Shown piece after piece: positions 44,583 to 53,832 of a stretch of DNA of 64,000 nt (position 1 is its first letter; each line of letters opens with the position of its first letter). The DNA lies in contig LMJI01000001.1 of assembly GCA_001429255.1 (NCBI GenBank), positions 1,529,256 through 1,593,255 of the forward strand. Direction: 5' to 3'. The position numbers were made by a program, and so were the translations under genes. Source of the DNA: Cellulomonas sp. Root930 (GTDB taxonomy: Bacteria > Actinomycetota > Actinomycetes > Actinomycetales > Cellulomonadaceae). The notes under the pieces are model-generated. The model was not told where the DNA came from and ran no database searches. It saw only the letters and a list, made by a program, of their open reading frames with translations.

Positions 44583-47339
44583 TCAGGCCCGGGCGCGCGC
44601 CGGGCTCACCGCCTCCGGGGGAGCGAGCACGGGCCGGGTGGCCCTGCGGCGCATGAGCACCTTGTCGACCTCCGCGACGACGGGCAGCAGCAGGGCGAGC
44701 CCCAGGCAGGCGAGCCACTGGGACCCGGTGAGCGGCTGCGTCGTGAGCCAGCGCTGCAGGAAGCCCAGCTCGGTGGCCAGCACGACGAGGATCACCGGCA
44801 CCGAGAGCACCTTGACCGCGGTCAGCACCGGAGCGGCCAGGCCGGACTCCGGCTCGCGGCGCAGGACGAGGCCGGACAGGACCGAACCGAGTCCCATGAC
44901 GACGAACGCCATCGTCATCGACGCCGTCGGGTGGTCGGCGGCCGGGGTGTCCGGACCGAGCACCAGCGGGATCGCCGAGGCGATGCACAGGATCGCGCCG
45001 TTGATGATCCAGCGGCGCACGGCGGGGCCGTTGGTGATCCCGACGTCCGGGTCGCGCGGCGCCCGGTCCATGATCCCGGGTCCCACCGGGTCGAGCATGA
45101 TGGCGATCACGGGGAACACGCAGACGAAGAAGTTGAGGAACAGCACCATCATCGGGGTCATCGCGACACCGTCGGCGATGTCGAAGACGCTGGCCGCCAG
45201 GAACAGGACCACCAGACCGATGAGCTGGCTCATCTGGAAGCGGATGTACGCGGTGATCTTCTGGTAGATGCTGCGGCCCAGCTCGACGGCGTGCACCAGG
45301 GTGCTGAAGTTGTCGTCGGTGAGCACCAGGCGAGCTGCCTGCTTGGTGACCTCGCTGCCGGAGCCCATCGCGACGCCGATGTCGGCCTGCTTGATCGCGG
45401 CGGCGTCGTTGACCGCGTCGCCCGTCATGGCGACCACCAGGCCCTGCTTCTGCATGAGCTGGACCAGCCGGAGCTTGTCCTCGGGGGTGACGCGGCCGAA
45501 CACGTGCAGGTTCGGCAGCCGCTCGAGCAGCTCCTCGTCGGTGAGGGCAGCCAGCTCGGGTCCGCTGATCGCTCCCGGGCCGAGCCCGAGCTGCTTGCCG
45601 ATCGCGCTCGCGGTCACCGCGTGGTCGCCGGTGATCATGCGGACCTCGATGCCGGCCTTCAGCGCGATGTCGACTGCGACCTTGGCGGTGGGCCGCAGCG
45701 GGTCGACGATGCCGACCAGCCCGACGAACACCAGGTCCTCGACGTAGGACATCGGGTCGGCCACCAGGGCGGCCTCGTCGGCCGGCGTGAGGAACCGCGT
45801 CGCGAAGGCGAGCGTGCGCAGACCCTGCTCGGCGAGCCGCTCCATCTCCGCCTCGATGTCGGCGCGCATGTCCTCCAGCGGGACGGTCTGGCCGGGACCG
45901 GCGAGGGCGTGCGTGCAGCGCTGCAGGACGACGTCCGGCCCGCCCTTGACCACCTCGACGAGCGACCGGTCGCCCCGCCACGGCAGCCAGTGGGCGGTCG
46001 CCATGAACTTGTAGGCCGAGTCGAACGGCACCTCCGCGACGCGGGGGTACGTGCGGCGGCTCTCCTCTGCGTCGATGCCCAGCTTCGCGGCGAGCACCAC
46101 GAGCGCGGCCTCGGTCGGGTCGCCGATGACGCCGCCGGAGTCGGACACCGTCGCGTCGCTGGCCAGGCACAGGCCGTACGCGAGCGGTGTCAGGTCCGGG
46201 ACGTCCGCGCCCGCCGTCTGCAGGATGCGGCCCGTCTTCGCGTACCCGCTGCCCTCGACGGTGAAGTGCTGACCGATCGTGTACAGCGCGGTGACCGTCA
46301 TCTCGTTGAGGGTCAGCGTCCCCGTCTTGTCGGAGTTGATGGAGCTGGTCGCCCCCAGCGTCTCGACGTCGTTGAGGTTGGCGACGACGGCCTTCGCGTC
46401 GGCCAGCTGACGGGCTCCGTACGCGAGCATGGCCTGCACGAACGTCGGCAGACCCGTGGGGATCGCGGAGATGGCGACCGCGGTCGCCAGGAACAGCAGG
46501 TCGCTCGGCGACTGGCCGCGCAGGACCCCGATGAGCACGATGACCGCCACCGCGCTCCACGCGATGACCCCGAGCACCTTGGTCAGCTTGTCGAGCTCGC
46601 GCTGGAGCGGCGACTTCGTCTTCTCCACCGACGACAGCAGGGTGGCGATGTTGCCGATCTGCGTCGTCATGCCGGTCGCCGTGACGAGCATCGTGCCGGT
46701 GCCGCGGGTGACCGACGTGTTCTGGAACGCCATGTTGGCGCGGTCGCCGAGTGGGACCTCCTCGTCGGCGAGCGTGATCACGTCCTTGCCGATCGGGGTG
46801 CTCTCGCCGGTCAGCGCCGCTTCCTGCGTCTCCATCGTGGCGGTCCGCAGCAGCCGGCCGTCGGCGGGCACGATGTCGCCGGCCTCGAGCTCGACGATGT
46901 CGCCCGGGACCAGCTCGTGCGCGGGGATCTGCACCAGGGCGCCGTCCCGCCGCACGCGCGACTGCGGCTCCTGCATGGTGGCCAGCGCGTCGACGCTCTT
47001 GCGCGCGAGCATCTCCTGCCGCGCGCCGATGACCACGTTCACCACGACCAGGAACCCGACGATGAGCGCGGTCGAGCCCTGCCCGATCGCGGCGCTCACC
47101 GCGGCGACCGCGACGAGCATGATGTTCATCGGGTCGCGCAGCTGCGCGAGCACCACCGACCACACCGACGGTGCGGCCTGCGCGGTGAGCGTGTTGGGTC
47201 CGTAGCGTTCTCGGCGGGTCGTCACCTCAGCCGTGGTCAGGCCGGCCCCGACGTCCGTGCCGAGCTGCGCGCTCGCGGCCTCGGGGTCGAGCGCCCACCA
47301 CCGGGTGGGAGCTTCAGTGCTGCTGAGAGTATCTGTCAC
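44583..47339 (-). CDS. Cation-translocating P-type ATPase lacking Ca2+-site residues
   Basis: A 918-residue P2-like ATPase. In order: cation ATPase N-terminal domain (ALDPEAASAQLGTDVGAGLTTAEVTTRRERYGPN), LTGES actuator loop (176-180), phosphorylation motif SDKTGTLT with D337, nucleotide domain, TGDHAVTASAIGKQLG, GDAVNDAAAI and the C-terminal helices. Helix 4 reads IPTGLP where Ca2+ pumps have IPEGLP. Helices 5 and 6 lack the usual N/E and T/D pairs (RFQMSQLIGLV, LFLNFFVCVFP). So the ion is probably not Ca2+; it is unknown. The GTG at 47339 has GAGGAG upstream. Likely first gene of the ATPase-MFS-DUF7144 operon. Confidence 0.9.
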   Translation of the reverse strand: MTDTLSSTEAPTRWWALDPEAASAQLGTDVGAGLTTAEVTTRRERYGPNTLTAQAAPSVWSVVLAQLRDPMNIMLVAVAAVSAAIGQGSTALIVGFLVVVNVVIGARQEMLARKSVDALATMQEPQSRVRRDGALVQIPAHELVPGDIVELEAGDIVPADGRLLRTATMETQEAALTGESTPIGKDVITLADEEVPLGDRANMAFQNTSVTRGTGTMLVTATGMTTQIGNIATLLSSVEKTKSPLQRELDKLTKVLGVIAWSAVAVIVLIGVLRGQSPSDLLFLATAVAISAIPTGLPTFVQAMLAYGARQLADAKAVVANLNDVETLGATSSINSDKTGTLTLNEMTVTALYTIGQHFTVEGSGYAKTGRILQTAGADVPDLTPLAYGLCLASDATVSDSGGVIGDPTEAALVVLAAKLGIDAEESRRTYPRVAEVPFDSAYKFMATAHWLPWRGDRSLVEVVKGGPDVVLQRCTHALAGPGQTVPLEDMRADIEAEMERLAEQGLRTLAFATRFLTPADEAALVADPMSYVEDLVFVGLVGIVDPLRPTAKVAVDIALKAGIEVRMITGDHAVTASAIGKQLGLGPGAISGPELAALTDEELLERLPNLHVFGRVTPEDKLRLVQLMQKQGLVVAMTGDAVNDAAAIKQADIGVAMGSGSEVTKQAARLVLTDDNFSTLVHAVELGRSIYQKITAYIRFQMSQLIGLVVLFLAASVFDIADGVAMTPMMVLFLNFFVCVFPVIAIMLDPVGPGIMDRAPRDPDVGITNGPAVRRWIINGAILCIASAIPLVLGPDTPAADHPTASMTMAFVVMGLGSVLSGLVLRREPESGLAAPVLTAVKVLSVPVILVVLATELGFLQRWLTTQPLTGSQWLACLGLALLLPVVAEVDKVLMRRRATRPVLAPPEAVSPARARA

Positions 47340-47393
47340 CGAGAGCTCCTCAAGCTGCGACGAGTGGTGCACGCTCGTGCGGCCACGCTAGCG

Positions 47394-47429
47394 CGAGATG
47401 CCCGGATCGCGGAGGATCCGGGCATCTCG
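47394..47429 (-). terminator. Terminator of the MMPL gene
   Basis: Perfect 15-bp arms (47394-47408 / 47415-47429) with loop GCGGAG, ten bases after the MMPL stop and before the P-type ATPase leader. Confidence 0.8.
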
Positions 47430-47439
47430 GGTCAGCGGG

Positions 47440-49542
47440 TCAGGAGACGGGGACTGCGACGGGCTGCTCCGCGGGCTCGGGCTCCTTCTGCTTGCTGAGC
47501 GCGCTCGGCCACCACATCGTTGTCCCGATGTCGAGGTTCAGGGCCGTGACCAGCACCGATCGCACGATGAGGGTGTCCAGCAGCACGCCGAACGCCACGG
47601 CGAACCCGATCTCGGCGAACGCCACCAGGGGCAGCGTGCCGAGCACCGCGAACGTCCCCGCCAGGACCAGTCCGGCCGAGGTGATGACCCCGCCGGTGGC
47701 TGCCAGGCCGACCAGGGAGCCGCGGTGATGCCCGATCCGCAGGGCCTCCTCGCGCACCCGGGTCATGAGGAAGATGTTGTAGTCGATCCCCAGGGCGACC
47801 AGGAACACGAACACGAACAGCGGGAACGACGTGTCCGCGCCGGCGTAGCCGAACACGTACTTGAACACGAGCGCGCTGATGCCGATGGCGGCGCCGAACG
47901 AGAGCACGACGGTGCCGATGAGCACCAGCGGCGCCACGATCGCCCGCAGCAGGACCATGAGGATGACGAACACGACGAGCAGGATGATCGGGATGATCAG
48001 CCGGTTGTCGTCGGCCGAGGCCCGCTGGACGTCGAGGTTGACCGCCGTCGTGCCGCCGACCAGCGCGTCCGCGTCGGGCACCGCGTGCACCGCCTCGCGC
48101 ACCCGGTCGACCGTGTCGTAGGCCTCGTCGGCGTCGGGTGCGGACGTCAGGGTGCCCTCGATGTACGCGAGGTCGTCCAGCACGACGGGCTCGGAGACGC
48201 TCGCCGGGTCGATCCCCTCGACGTCCGCGAGGACCGCGGCGACGTCGGTGGCGTGGTCCGCGTCCGCGATGACGACGACGGGGGAGCCGGCGCCGCCGGG
48301 GAAGTGCGCGGAGAGCACCTTCTCGCCCACGATCGACGGCTGCTCGCCGCGGAACGACTCCTCGGTGGTCAGCCCGGTCGCGTTGAGCGCCACGATGCCG
48401 ACGCACGCGACGAGGAGCGCCGCGGACGTGCCGATCCACGTCGCCCGGGGCCGGCGCTCGATCCGGCCGCCGACGCGCGCCCAGAAGCCGTGCTCGGACG
48501 GCTCGCTGTCGCCGAGCTTGGGGGTGCGCGGCCAGAAGATCCACCGGCCGCACGTCACCAGCAATGCCGGCAGGAGGGTGAGCATGACGAGCAGGGCCAC
48601 GCCGATGCCGATCGCGGCGACCGGGCCGAGGCCGGCCGTGGAGTTCATCGTCGCGAACAGCAGGGCGAGCATGCCGATGGCCACCGTGGCACCGCTGGCG
48701 ATGATCGCCGGGCTGGCGCGGTGCAGGGCCAGGGCCATCGCCTCGTGCCGGTCGCCGTGCTTGCGCAGCTCCTCGCGGTAGCGGGCCACCAGGAGCAGGG
48801 CGTAGTCCGTCCCCGCGCCGAACACGAGGACCGTGAGGATGCCGGCGCTCTGCGCGTTCACGGTGAGGTCGTAGTTGTCGGCGAGCAGGTAGATGAGCGC
48901 CTGCGACACGGTGAGCGCGACGCCCGCGGAGATGACCGGCAGGATCCACAGGATCGGGCTGCGGTACGTGATGAGCAGGATGACGATGACGACGGCGACC
49001 GCCGCGTACAGCAGCGTGCCGTCGATGCCCTCGAACGCCTCGGACGAGTCCGCGGCCGAGCCGGCCGGACCGGTCACGTAGACGTCGAGACCGTCGGGGC
49101 CGTCCTCCGCGGTGGCCCGCAGGTCGACGACCGCGTCGGCGGCGAGGTTCCAGCCGTCGGACCCGAGGTCGAGCGGGACGATGATCTGCGCGGCCTGGCC
49201 GTCCTCCGACGGGATCGGGCCGACGACCTCGCCGTCCAGCGTGTCGAGCGTGCCGAACTCCGCTGCGTCCGCCGCGATCGCCGCGAGGTCGTCGGGCGTG
49301 AGGCCGGACGAGCGCTCGTAGACCATGACCGCGGGGATCGTGTTGGCGGACACGAAGCTGCCCGCGACGTCGAGCACCTCGGTCGACTCGGCGTTGGCGG
49401 GCAGCCAGGACTTGGCGTCGTTGTCCTGTGCGCCCGTGAGCTTGCCCGCGAGGGGCCCGAGGAGCGCGACCACGACGAGCCAGAAGACGATGACGGCGAA
49501 CTTGAGGTAGCGATGGGTGATCCATCCGGCGACCTGAGACAT
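47440..49542 (-). CDS. MMPL/RND family transporter
   Basis: A 700-residue export protein with the twofold RND layout: one helix (about 13-32), an outer domain (35-165), five helices (170-335), a second helix at about 370-390, an outer domain (395-500) and five final helices. Motifs GAGTDYALLLVARYREELR and GIDYNIFLMTRVREEA are the MMPL repeats with the proton-relay aspartates. Such pumps move lipids, siderophores or drugs across the membrane. Start ATG 49542 with GGAAC upstream. It has its own terminator and is probably transcribed alone. Confidence 0.9.
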   Translation of the reverse strand: MSQVAGWITHRYLKFAVIVFWLVVVALLGPLAGKLTGAQDNDAKSWLPANAESTEVLDVAGSFVSANTIPAVMVYERSSGLTPDDLAAIAADAAEFGTLDTLDGEVVGPIPSEDGQAAQIIVPLDLGSDGWNLAADAVVDLRATAEDGPDGLDVYVTGPAGSAADSSEAFEGIDGTLLYAAVAVVIVILLITYRSPILWILPVISAGVALTVSQALIYLLADNYDLTVNAQSAGILTVLVFGAGTDYALLLVARYREELRKHGDRHEAMALALHRASPAIIASGATVAIGMLALLFATMNSTAGLGPVAAIGIGVALLVMLTLLPALLVTCGRWIFWPRTPKLGDSEPSEHGFWARVGGRIERRPRATWIGTSAALLVACVGIVALNATGLTTEESFRGEQPSIVGEKVLSAHFPGGAGSPVVVIADADHATDVAAVLADVEGIDPASVSEPVVLDDLAYIEGTLTSAPDADEAYDTVDRVREAVHAVPDADALVGGTTAVNLDVQRASADDNRLIIPIILLVVFVILMVLLRAIVAPLVLIGTVVLSFGAAIGISALVFKYVFGYAGADTSFPLFVFVFLVALGIDYNIFLMTRVREEALRIGHHRGSLVGLAATGGVITSAGLVLAGTFAVLGTLPLVAFAEIGFAVAFGVLLDTLIVRSVLVTALNLDIGTTMWWPSALSKQKEPEPAEQPVAVPVS

Positions 49543-49709
49543 GGGTGTTCCTTTGCAGGGGATGTCGACGACGACTGGAAAGGGGCGGACCGCCTGCCCG
49601 GAGATACCGCGGCGGACGCCGGTCTCGGTGCTGTGAGCGATCCTAGGATTTCGAGGTCGCCGGGCCCAGGGATATAGGGGATACCCCCGAATCGACCCTC
49701 AGGTTCCCC

Positions 49710-50734
49710 TCAGGAGTTGCCCAGGGCAGTCACGGCGCGTGCCACGTCGTCGGCGTCGTTCCAGACGTGGAACGCGAGCCGGACGCCGCCGCCGCGGCCG
49801 GCCGCCCGGGTGCCGCCGGCCGCGAGGAGGGCTCGTCGGGAACCGGCCTCGTCGTCGGGCAGGGCCACGATCGCGCTCCCGCCGGGCGCCATCCCGAGCC
49901 CGGCACGGAAGGAGTCGGCGAGGCCCACCGTGTAGCGACGAGCTCCAGCGCGGGGACCGCGCCCACCCAGCAGAGCCAGGCGGGGGACACGTCCAGCCGT
50001 CGGGCGTCCGTGGCGAGCGCCATGTGCGGGCCGTAGACCGACGACCAGATCTCCTCGCCCGCGTACCAGCCCGCGCTGGTCGGTCGGAGGCGGTCGAGCA
50101 GCTCGGGGCGGACCGTCAGGAACGCGGTGCCGCGTGGGGCGGACAACCACTTGTAGGACGCGCAGACCGTGACGTCGAACAGCGTCGCGTCCACGGGCAG
50201 CCAGCCGGCGGCCTGCGTGACGTCGCAGACGGTCACGGCCCCGGTCGCGGCGGCCGCCGTGCGGATCGCGTCGACGTCGGCGATCCGGCCGTCGCGCGAC
50301 TGCACGAGGGAGAACGCGACGGTGTGGGTGGACGCCCGGACCTCGTCGGCCAGCGACTCCAGCGGCACCTGCCGGACGGTGACGCCGCGGTCGGCGTGCA
50401 CCAGGAACGGGAAGACGACCGAGGCGAAGTCGCCGTCGACCACGAGCACCTCGGCGCCGTCGGGCACGCTCGACGCGACCAGGCCGACCAGCGCGGACGT
50501 CTGCGAACCGGTCGCCACCCACGACGGGTCCACCCCGACCAGCCGGGCGAAGGCGGCGCGCGAGGCCCTGACCGCCTCGTCGTACACCGCGAGGTCGGCC
50601 TTGCCGGCCTGCCAGGTGTCCAGGGCGCCGCGCATCGCGTCCACGGTCGCCCGGGCCGGCAGCCCGCACGTGGCCGCGTCGAGGTAGCCGGGCACGGGGG
50701 CGAACGCGGAGCGCAGCACGGTCAGGGAGTCCAT
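49710..50734 (-). pseudogene. Class V aminotransferase-like gene with frameshift
   Basis: From ATG 50734 the frame codes an aminotransferase class V (PLP) protein: SAFAPVPGYLDAATCGLPARATVDAM, GVDPSWVATGSQTSALVGL, VTVCDVTQAAGWLPVD and the PLP lysine in CASYKWLSAPRGTAFL. Around 49940-49950 coding sense moves to another frame: the original frame loses family character, while the other frame gives RYTVGLADSFRAGLGMAPG...GVRLAFHVWNDADDVARAVTAL to a stop at 49710. The span is one base short of a multiple of three, so a one-base deletion explains it. Either a real pseudogene or a sequencing error. Confidence 0.85.
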
Positions 50735-50837
50735 GCCGACGATCGTCTCAGCCCGCAGTCGCGCCGAATGGCGCCCGCGTCTGCGCTCCTCTCGCTAGCG
50801 TGTCGCCCGCACCGTCGCCGACGAAGGAGCCACCGCC

Positions 50838-51137
50838 ATGCCGCCGTACTGGACCGCCCGCCGCATCCTCTGGACGGGCGTGGTCGTGGCGCTCGGCGCC
50901 AGGCTCGTCGTCCAGCCGGCGTTCTACGCCCTCATGAACGCGTTCCCCTTCAGTGTCGACGTCTACGGCTTCGGGGTGGTCGACGTCTTCGGCTGGCTCG
51001 AGGCCGTCATCTCGATCGCCGTGTGGGTGGGGGCGTCGATGGTCGCCGCCTCGTTCGTCGTGCGCGTCCTGGAGGAGCGCGGCGTGGTCCCCGCGGTCGT
51101 CCAGGGCGCCGACGCCGACCGGGCGAACGAGCTCTGA
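50838..51137 (+). CDS. Small two-helix membrane protein, unknown
   Basis: A 99-residue protein with helices at about 9-32 and 45-78, starting MPPYWTARRILWTGVVVALGARLVV. No known family. GAAGGAG precedes the ATG, and TAGCGT at about 50796 is a possible -10. It lies between the broken aminotransferase gene and the convergent hydrolase operon; a long hairpin follows at 51200. Confidence 0.6.
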   Translation: MPPYWTARRILWTGVVVALGARLVVQPAFYALMNAFPFSVDVYGFGVVDVFGWLEAVISIAVWVGASMVAASFVVRVLEERGVVPAVVQGADADRANEL

Positions 51138-51199
51138 GGGAATGGCTCAGCGCGTCCTGCACCGTGTCCCCCCGGGGCAGGCGCTCCGCGCCCCCTGAC

Positions 51200-51252
51200 C
51201 GCTCGCGTGAGGACTTCGTTCCTCCGGGCGCGACGAAGTCTTCACGCGAGCG
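51200..51252. terminator. Long hairpin between convergent genes
   Basis: Arms of 20 bp (51200-51219 / 51233-51252) pair with a single G-U wobble, and the right arm includes the last codons and stop of the 51242-51772 gene. It probably ends the ureide operon transcript and perhaps the small gene on the other strand. Confidence 0.75.
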
Positions 51253-51772
51253 TGCTGAGCCAGTCGCGGACCGCGGCGGCCACAGCGGTGTCGCTGGTCG
51301 GCGTGTGCGTGCCGGGAACGAAGACGGTGGTGACGGGACCCGGGATCACGGACAGGTGGGTGGTGAGCTCCTCGGGGGAGCCGAACGGGTCGGTGGTGCC
51401 CGAGACCGCCAGGACCGGGACGCGGAGGTCGGGCAGGTGCGCCGTGCGGAGGTTGTCCGGGCGGCCCGGTGGGTGCAGCGGGTAGGAGAGCAGGACCAGG
51501 CCCGCGGCGGGCAGGCCCTCCGCGACCGCCATCGAGCACATGCGGCCGCCGAACGAGCGGCCGCCGAGCACCAGGGCCTCGGTGCCGACGCCGAGTGACG
51601 ACGCGAACGCCTCGGCCTGCGCCCGGACCGCGGCGATCGCCGGTGCCGCGGTCTTCGGGAGGTCGAGCCGGAGCACGGGCAGCGGGGCGACGGCGGTCTC
51701 GACGGCGACGAGCGCGGGGCTCTCGCGGGTCCCGCCGAACCCCGGGGTGAGCAGCAGCCCGGCGACGGTCAT
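51242..51772 (-). CDS. KANL3/Tex30-like alpha/beta hydrolase
   Basis: A 176-residue compact alpha/beta hydrolase. LLLTPGFGGTRESPAL forms the oxyanion region, GGRSFGGRM the nucleophile elbow with S73, VSGTTDPFGSPEEL the acid site and PGTHTP the histidine. The short form is typical of the KANL3/Tex30 (dienelactone-like) group. Substrate unknown. ATG overlaps the HAD gene's stop (ATGA); it is the last member of the operon running from 57612. Confidence 0.85.
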   Translation of the reverse strand: MTVAGLLLTPGFGGTRESPALVAVETAVAPLPVLRLDLPKTAAPAIAAVRAQAEAFASSLGVGTEALVLGGRSFGGRMCSMAVAEGLPAAGLVLLSYPLHPPGRPDNLRTAHLPDLRVPVLAVSGTTDPFGSPEELTTHLSVIPGPVTTVFVPGTHTPTSDTAVAAAVRDWLSTLA

Positions 51773-52575
51773 CGCAGGCCGAGCACCGAGGTGATCGTCC
51801 GGACCACGCCGTTGGCGGTGTTGGCGGGTGCGACGAACCGGGCGTGCGCGCGGATCTCGGGGTGCGCGTTGTCCATGGCGAACGAGTAGTACGCCGCGTC
51901 GAGCATGCCGATGTCGTTGAAGTAGTCGCCGAACACCATGGTCTGCTCCGCGGTGAGCCCGAGCGCGGCCTGCACGGCCCGCAGCGCGTGGCCCTTGTCT
52001 GCGGTCGGGCTCATCACGTCCACCCAGTGCTCGCCCGAGACCAGCCCGTCGAACGGCTGCAGCAGCCGGCCTGCACCCGTCACCGCGGAGCCGAAGTCGT
52101 AGACGGCCACCTTGAGGATCTGGTCGTCGACCACGGTCAGGTCGTCGACGTGCTCGAGCTTGGCGTAGTAGGGCGTCGCGTGGTCGAGGAACGCGTCGTC
52201 CGTGCGCTCCACGTAGGCCGACCGCTTGCCGCACAGCACGGTCCCCAGGTCGAGGTGGCTCGCCGCCCGCACGGTCTCGACGGCCTTGCGCGCGGTGCCC
52301 AGGTCGAGGCCGTCGGAGCTGATCTCCTCGTCGTGCTGGACCACGTAGGAGCCGTTCTCCGCGATGTAGACCAGCTCGTCGCGGCCGAACTGCCGGCGCA
52401 GGGTCGCGTACTGCCGGCCGCTCGCCGGGCACAGGCGGATCCCGCGGCGGTCCAGCTCGTCGAGGAGCGGCCAGAAGTCGTCGTGGATCCGCTTCTCGTC
52501 GTCCAGCAGGGAGCCGTCCATGTCCACCGCGATGAGCCGGATGTCGGGGACGGGGTCGAAGACGAGGGGATCCAC
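51769..52575 (-). CDS. Cof-type HAD phosphatase
   Basis: A 268-residue HAD-superfamily hydrolase. Motif I is VDMDGSLLDD, motif II lies in LCPASGRQ, motif III is the lysine of MSPTADKGHAL and motif IV is VFGDYFNDIGML. The C2-type cap (about residues 80-190) defines the Cof/YbjI group of sugar-phosphate or flavin phosphatases. GTG 52575 opens 12 bases after the allantoate amidohydrolase stop, and it is coupled to the next gene by ATGA. A role in ureide breakdown is not obvious. Confidence 0.88.
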   Translation of the reverse strand: MDPLVFDPVPDIRLIAVDMDGSLLDDEKRIHDDFWPLLDELDRRGIRLCPASGRQYATLRRQFGRDELVYIAENGSYVVQHDEEISSDGLDLGTARKAVETVRAASHLDLGTVLCGKRSAYVERTDDAFLDHATPYYAKLEHVDDLTVVDDQILKVAVYDFGSAVTGAGRLLQPFDGLVSGEHWVDVMSPTADKGHALRAVQAALGLTAEQTMVFGDYFNDIGMLDAAYYSFAMDNAHPEIRAHARFVAPANTANGVVRTITSVLGLR

Positions 52576-52587
52576 GGGGCGATCCTC

Positions 52588-53832
52588 TCAGGAGGCCTCG
52601 CGGGCCAGGTGCTCGACCGTGGCGGTCAGCGCTCGCAGGCCCGTCTCCACGTCGGCCAGGCTGACGTCCTCGTCCGGGTGGTGGCTGATGCCGTCGGGGT
52701 TGCGCAGGAACAGCATGCCGACGCCGGTGACCGCTCCGATGGCCATGGCGTCGTGCCCCGCACGGCTGAACAGGGCGGGGACGTGCCGGCGGCCGGTGTC
52801 CTCGATCCCGGCGCGCACCACGTCCTGGAGCAGGGTGTCGCACATGACGGCGGGCGCCTCGTGCAGCTCGCGGGCGGACCAGGTCAGACCGCGTCGACCG
52901 GCGATCTCGTCGAGCTCCCGCGTGATGGAGCCCCAGACGCGGTCGCGGTCGTCGTCGTGCTCGCCGCGCAGGTCGACCGTGAGCCGGGCCTCGCCGGGCA
53001 CCACGTTGACCGCTCCCGGGAACGTCTCGAGGCGGCCGACGGTGCCGATGATGTGGTGCTCGGCGCGGCAGAGCCGCTCGACGGCCAGCGCGACCTCGCT
53101 GGCGCCGAGCAGGGCGTCGTGCCGCTTCTCGTACCGGGCCCCGCCGGCGTGCCGGGCCTCGCCGTCGATCTGCACGGCGAACCGTCTGGCGCTCGCGATC
53201 GACGTCACGACGCCCAGGGGAGCGCCGCCGTCGTCGAGCTCCGGCCCCTGCTCGATGTGCGCCTCCAGGTACCCGGCCAGCGACTCCCTCGACCGCGCGG
53301 CCGTCCCGATCCGACCGGGGTCCAGACCGAACTCGCCGAACGCCGTGCGCAGCGTGGTGCCGTGCTCGTCGGTGAGGTCCCACCACGCCTCGTTCCAGCG
53401 GCCGGCCATCGCGGACGACCCGAGCAGCGCCGTCCCGAACCGGGCGCCTTCCTCGTCCCAGAACGCCACGACGTCGAGCCCGAAGCGGAAGGACGGTGCC
53501 TGGGGTCGCAGCGCACGGACCACCTCGATCGCCATGAGCACGCCGAGGATCCCGTCGTACCGGCCGGCGTCGCGCACGGTGTCCAGGTGCGAGCCCAGCA
53601 GGAGCGAGGGCGCGTCCGGGTCGCGTCCGGGCAGGTGGCCGCACTGGTTGCCGGCGGCGTCCTGCCACGTGTCGAGCCCGACCTCGCGCATCCACCGGGC
53701 GGCCACCCGGTTCACGCGGGCGTGCTCGGGCGACAGGTAGACGCGCTCGATCCCGCCGGTCATCGAGGTGTACGCCGCGAGCTCGTCGCAGCGGGCCATG
53801 ATGCGGCGGGCCGCGGTGGGGGCGTCGAGCAT
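52588..53832 (-). CDS. allC: Allantoate amidohydrolase (M20 family)
   Basis: A 414-residue zinc-dependent amidase of the M20/AllC-HyuC type. Metal ligands are in GSHLDTVRDAGRYDGILGV, DEEGARFG and HIEQGP, and the final histidine is in GISHHPDEDV; SRAGHDAMAI is the subfamily pattern near the end. It converts allantoate to ureidoglycine, ammonia and CO2. N-carbamoyl-amino-acid hydrolases look similar, but the neighbouring pucG favours allantoate. Its ATG overlaps the pucG stop (TGATG), so they are coupled. Confidence 0.87.
   Translation of the reverse strand: MLDAPTAARRIMARCDELAAYTSMTGGIERVYLSPEHARVNRVAARWMREVGLDTWQDAAGNQCGHLPGRDPDAPSLLLGSHLDTVRDAGRYDGILGVLMAIEVVRALRPQAPSFRFGLDVVAFWDEEGARFGTALLGSSAMAGRWNEAWWDLTDEHGTTLRTAFGEFGLDPGRIGTAARSRESLAGYLEAHIEQGPELDDGGAPLGVVTSIASARRFAVQIDGEARHAGGARYEKRHDALLGASEVALAVERLCRAEHHIIGTVGRLETFPGAVNVVPGEARLTVDLRGEHDDDRDRVWGSITRELDEIAGRRGLTWSARELHEAPAVMCDTLLQDVVRAGIEDTGRRHVPALFSRAGHDAMAIGAVTGVGMLFLRNPDGISHHPDEDVSLADVETGLRALTATVEHLAREAS

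Noticed and set aside
42567-47498. A 1643-codon open frame on the plus strand
   Set aside because: It is antisense to the DUF7144, MFS and P-type ATPase genes, has no family-like sequence, and is made of Asp/Arg/Glu/Gly/Gln-rich low-complexity residues typical of the complementary frame of GC-rich genes.
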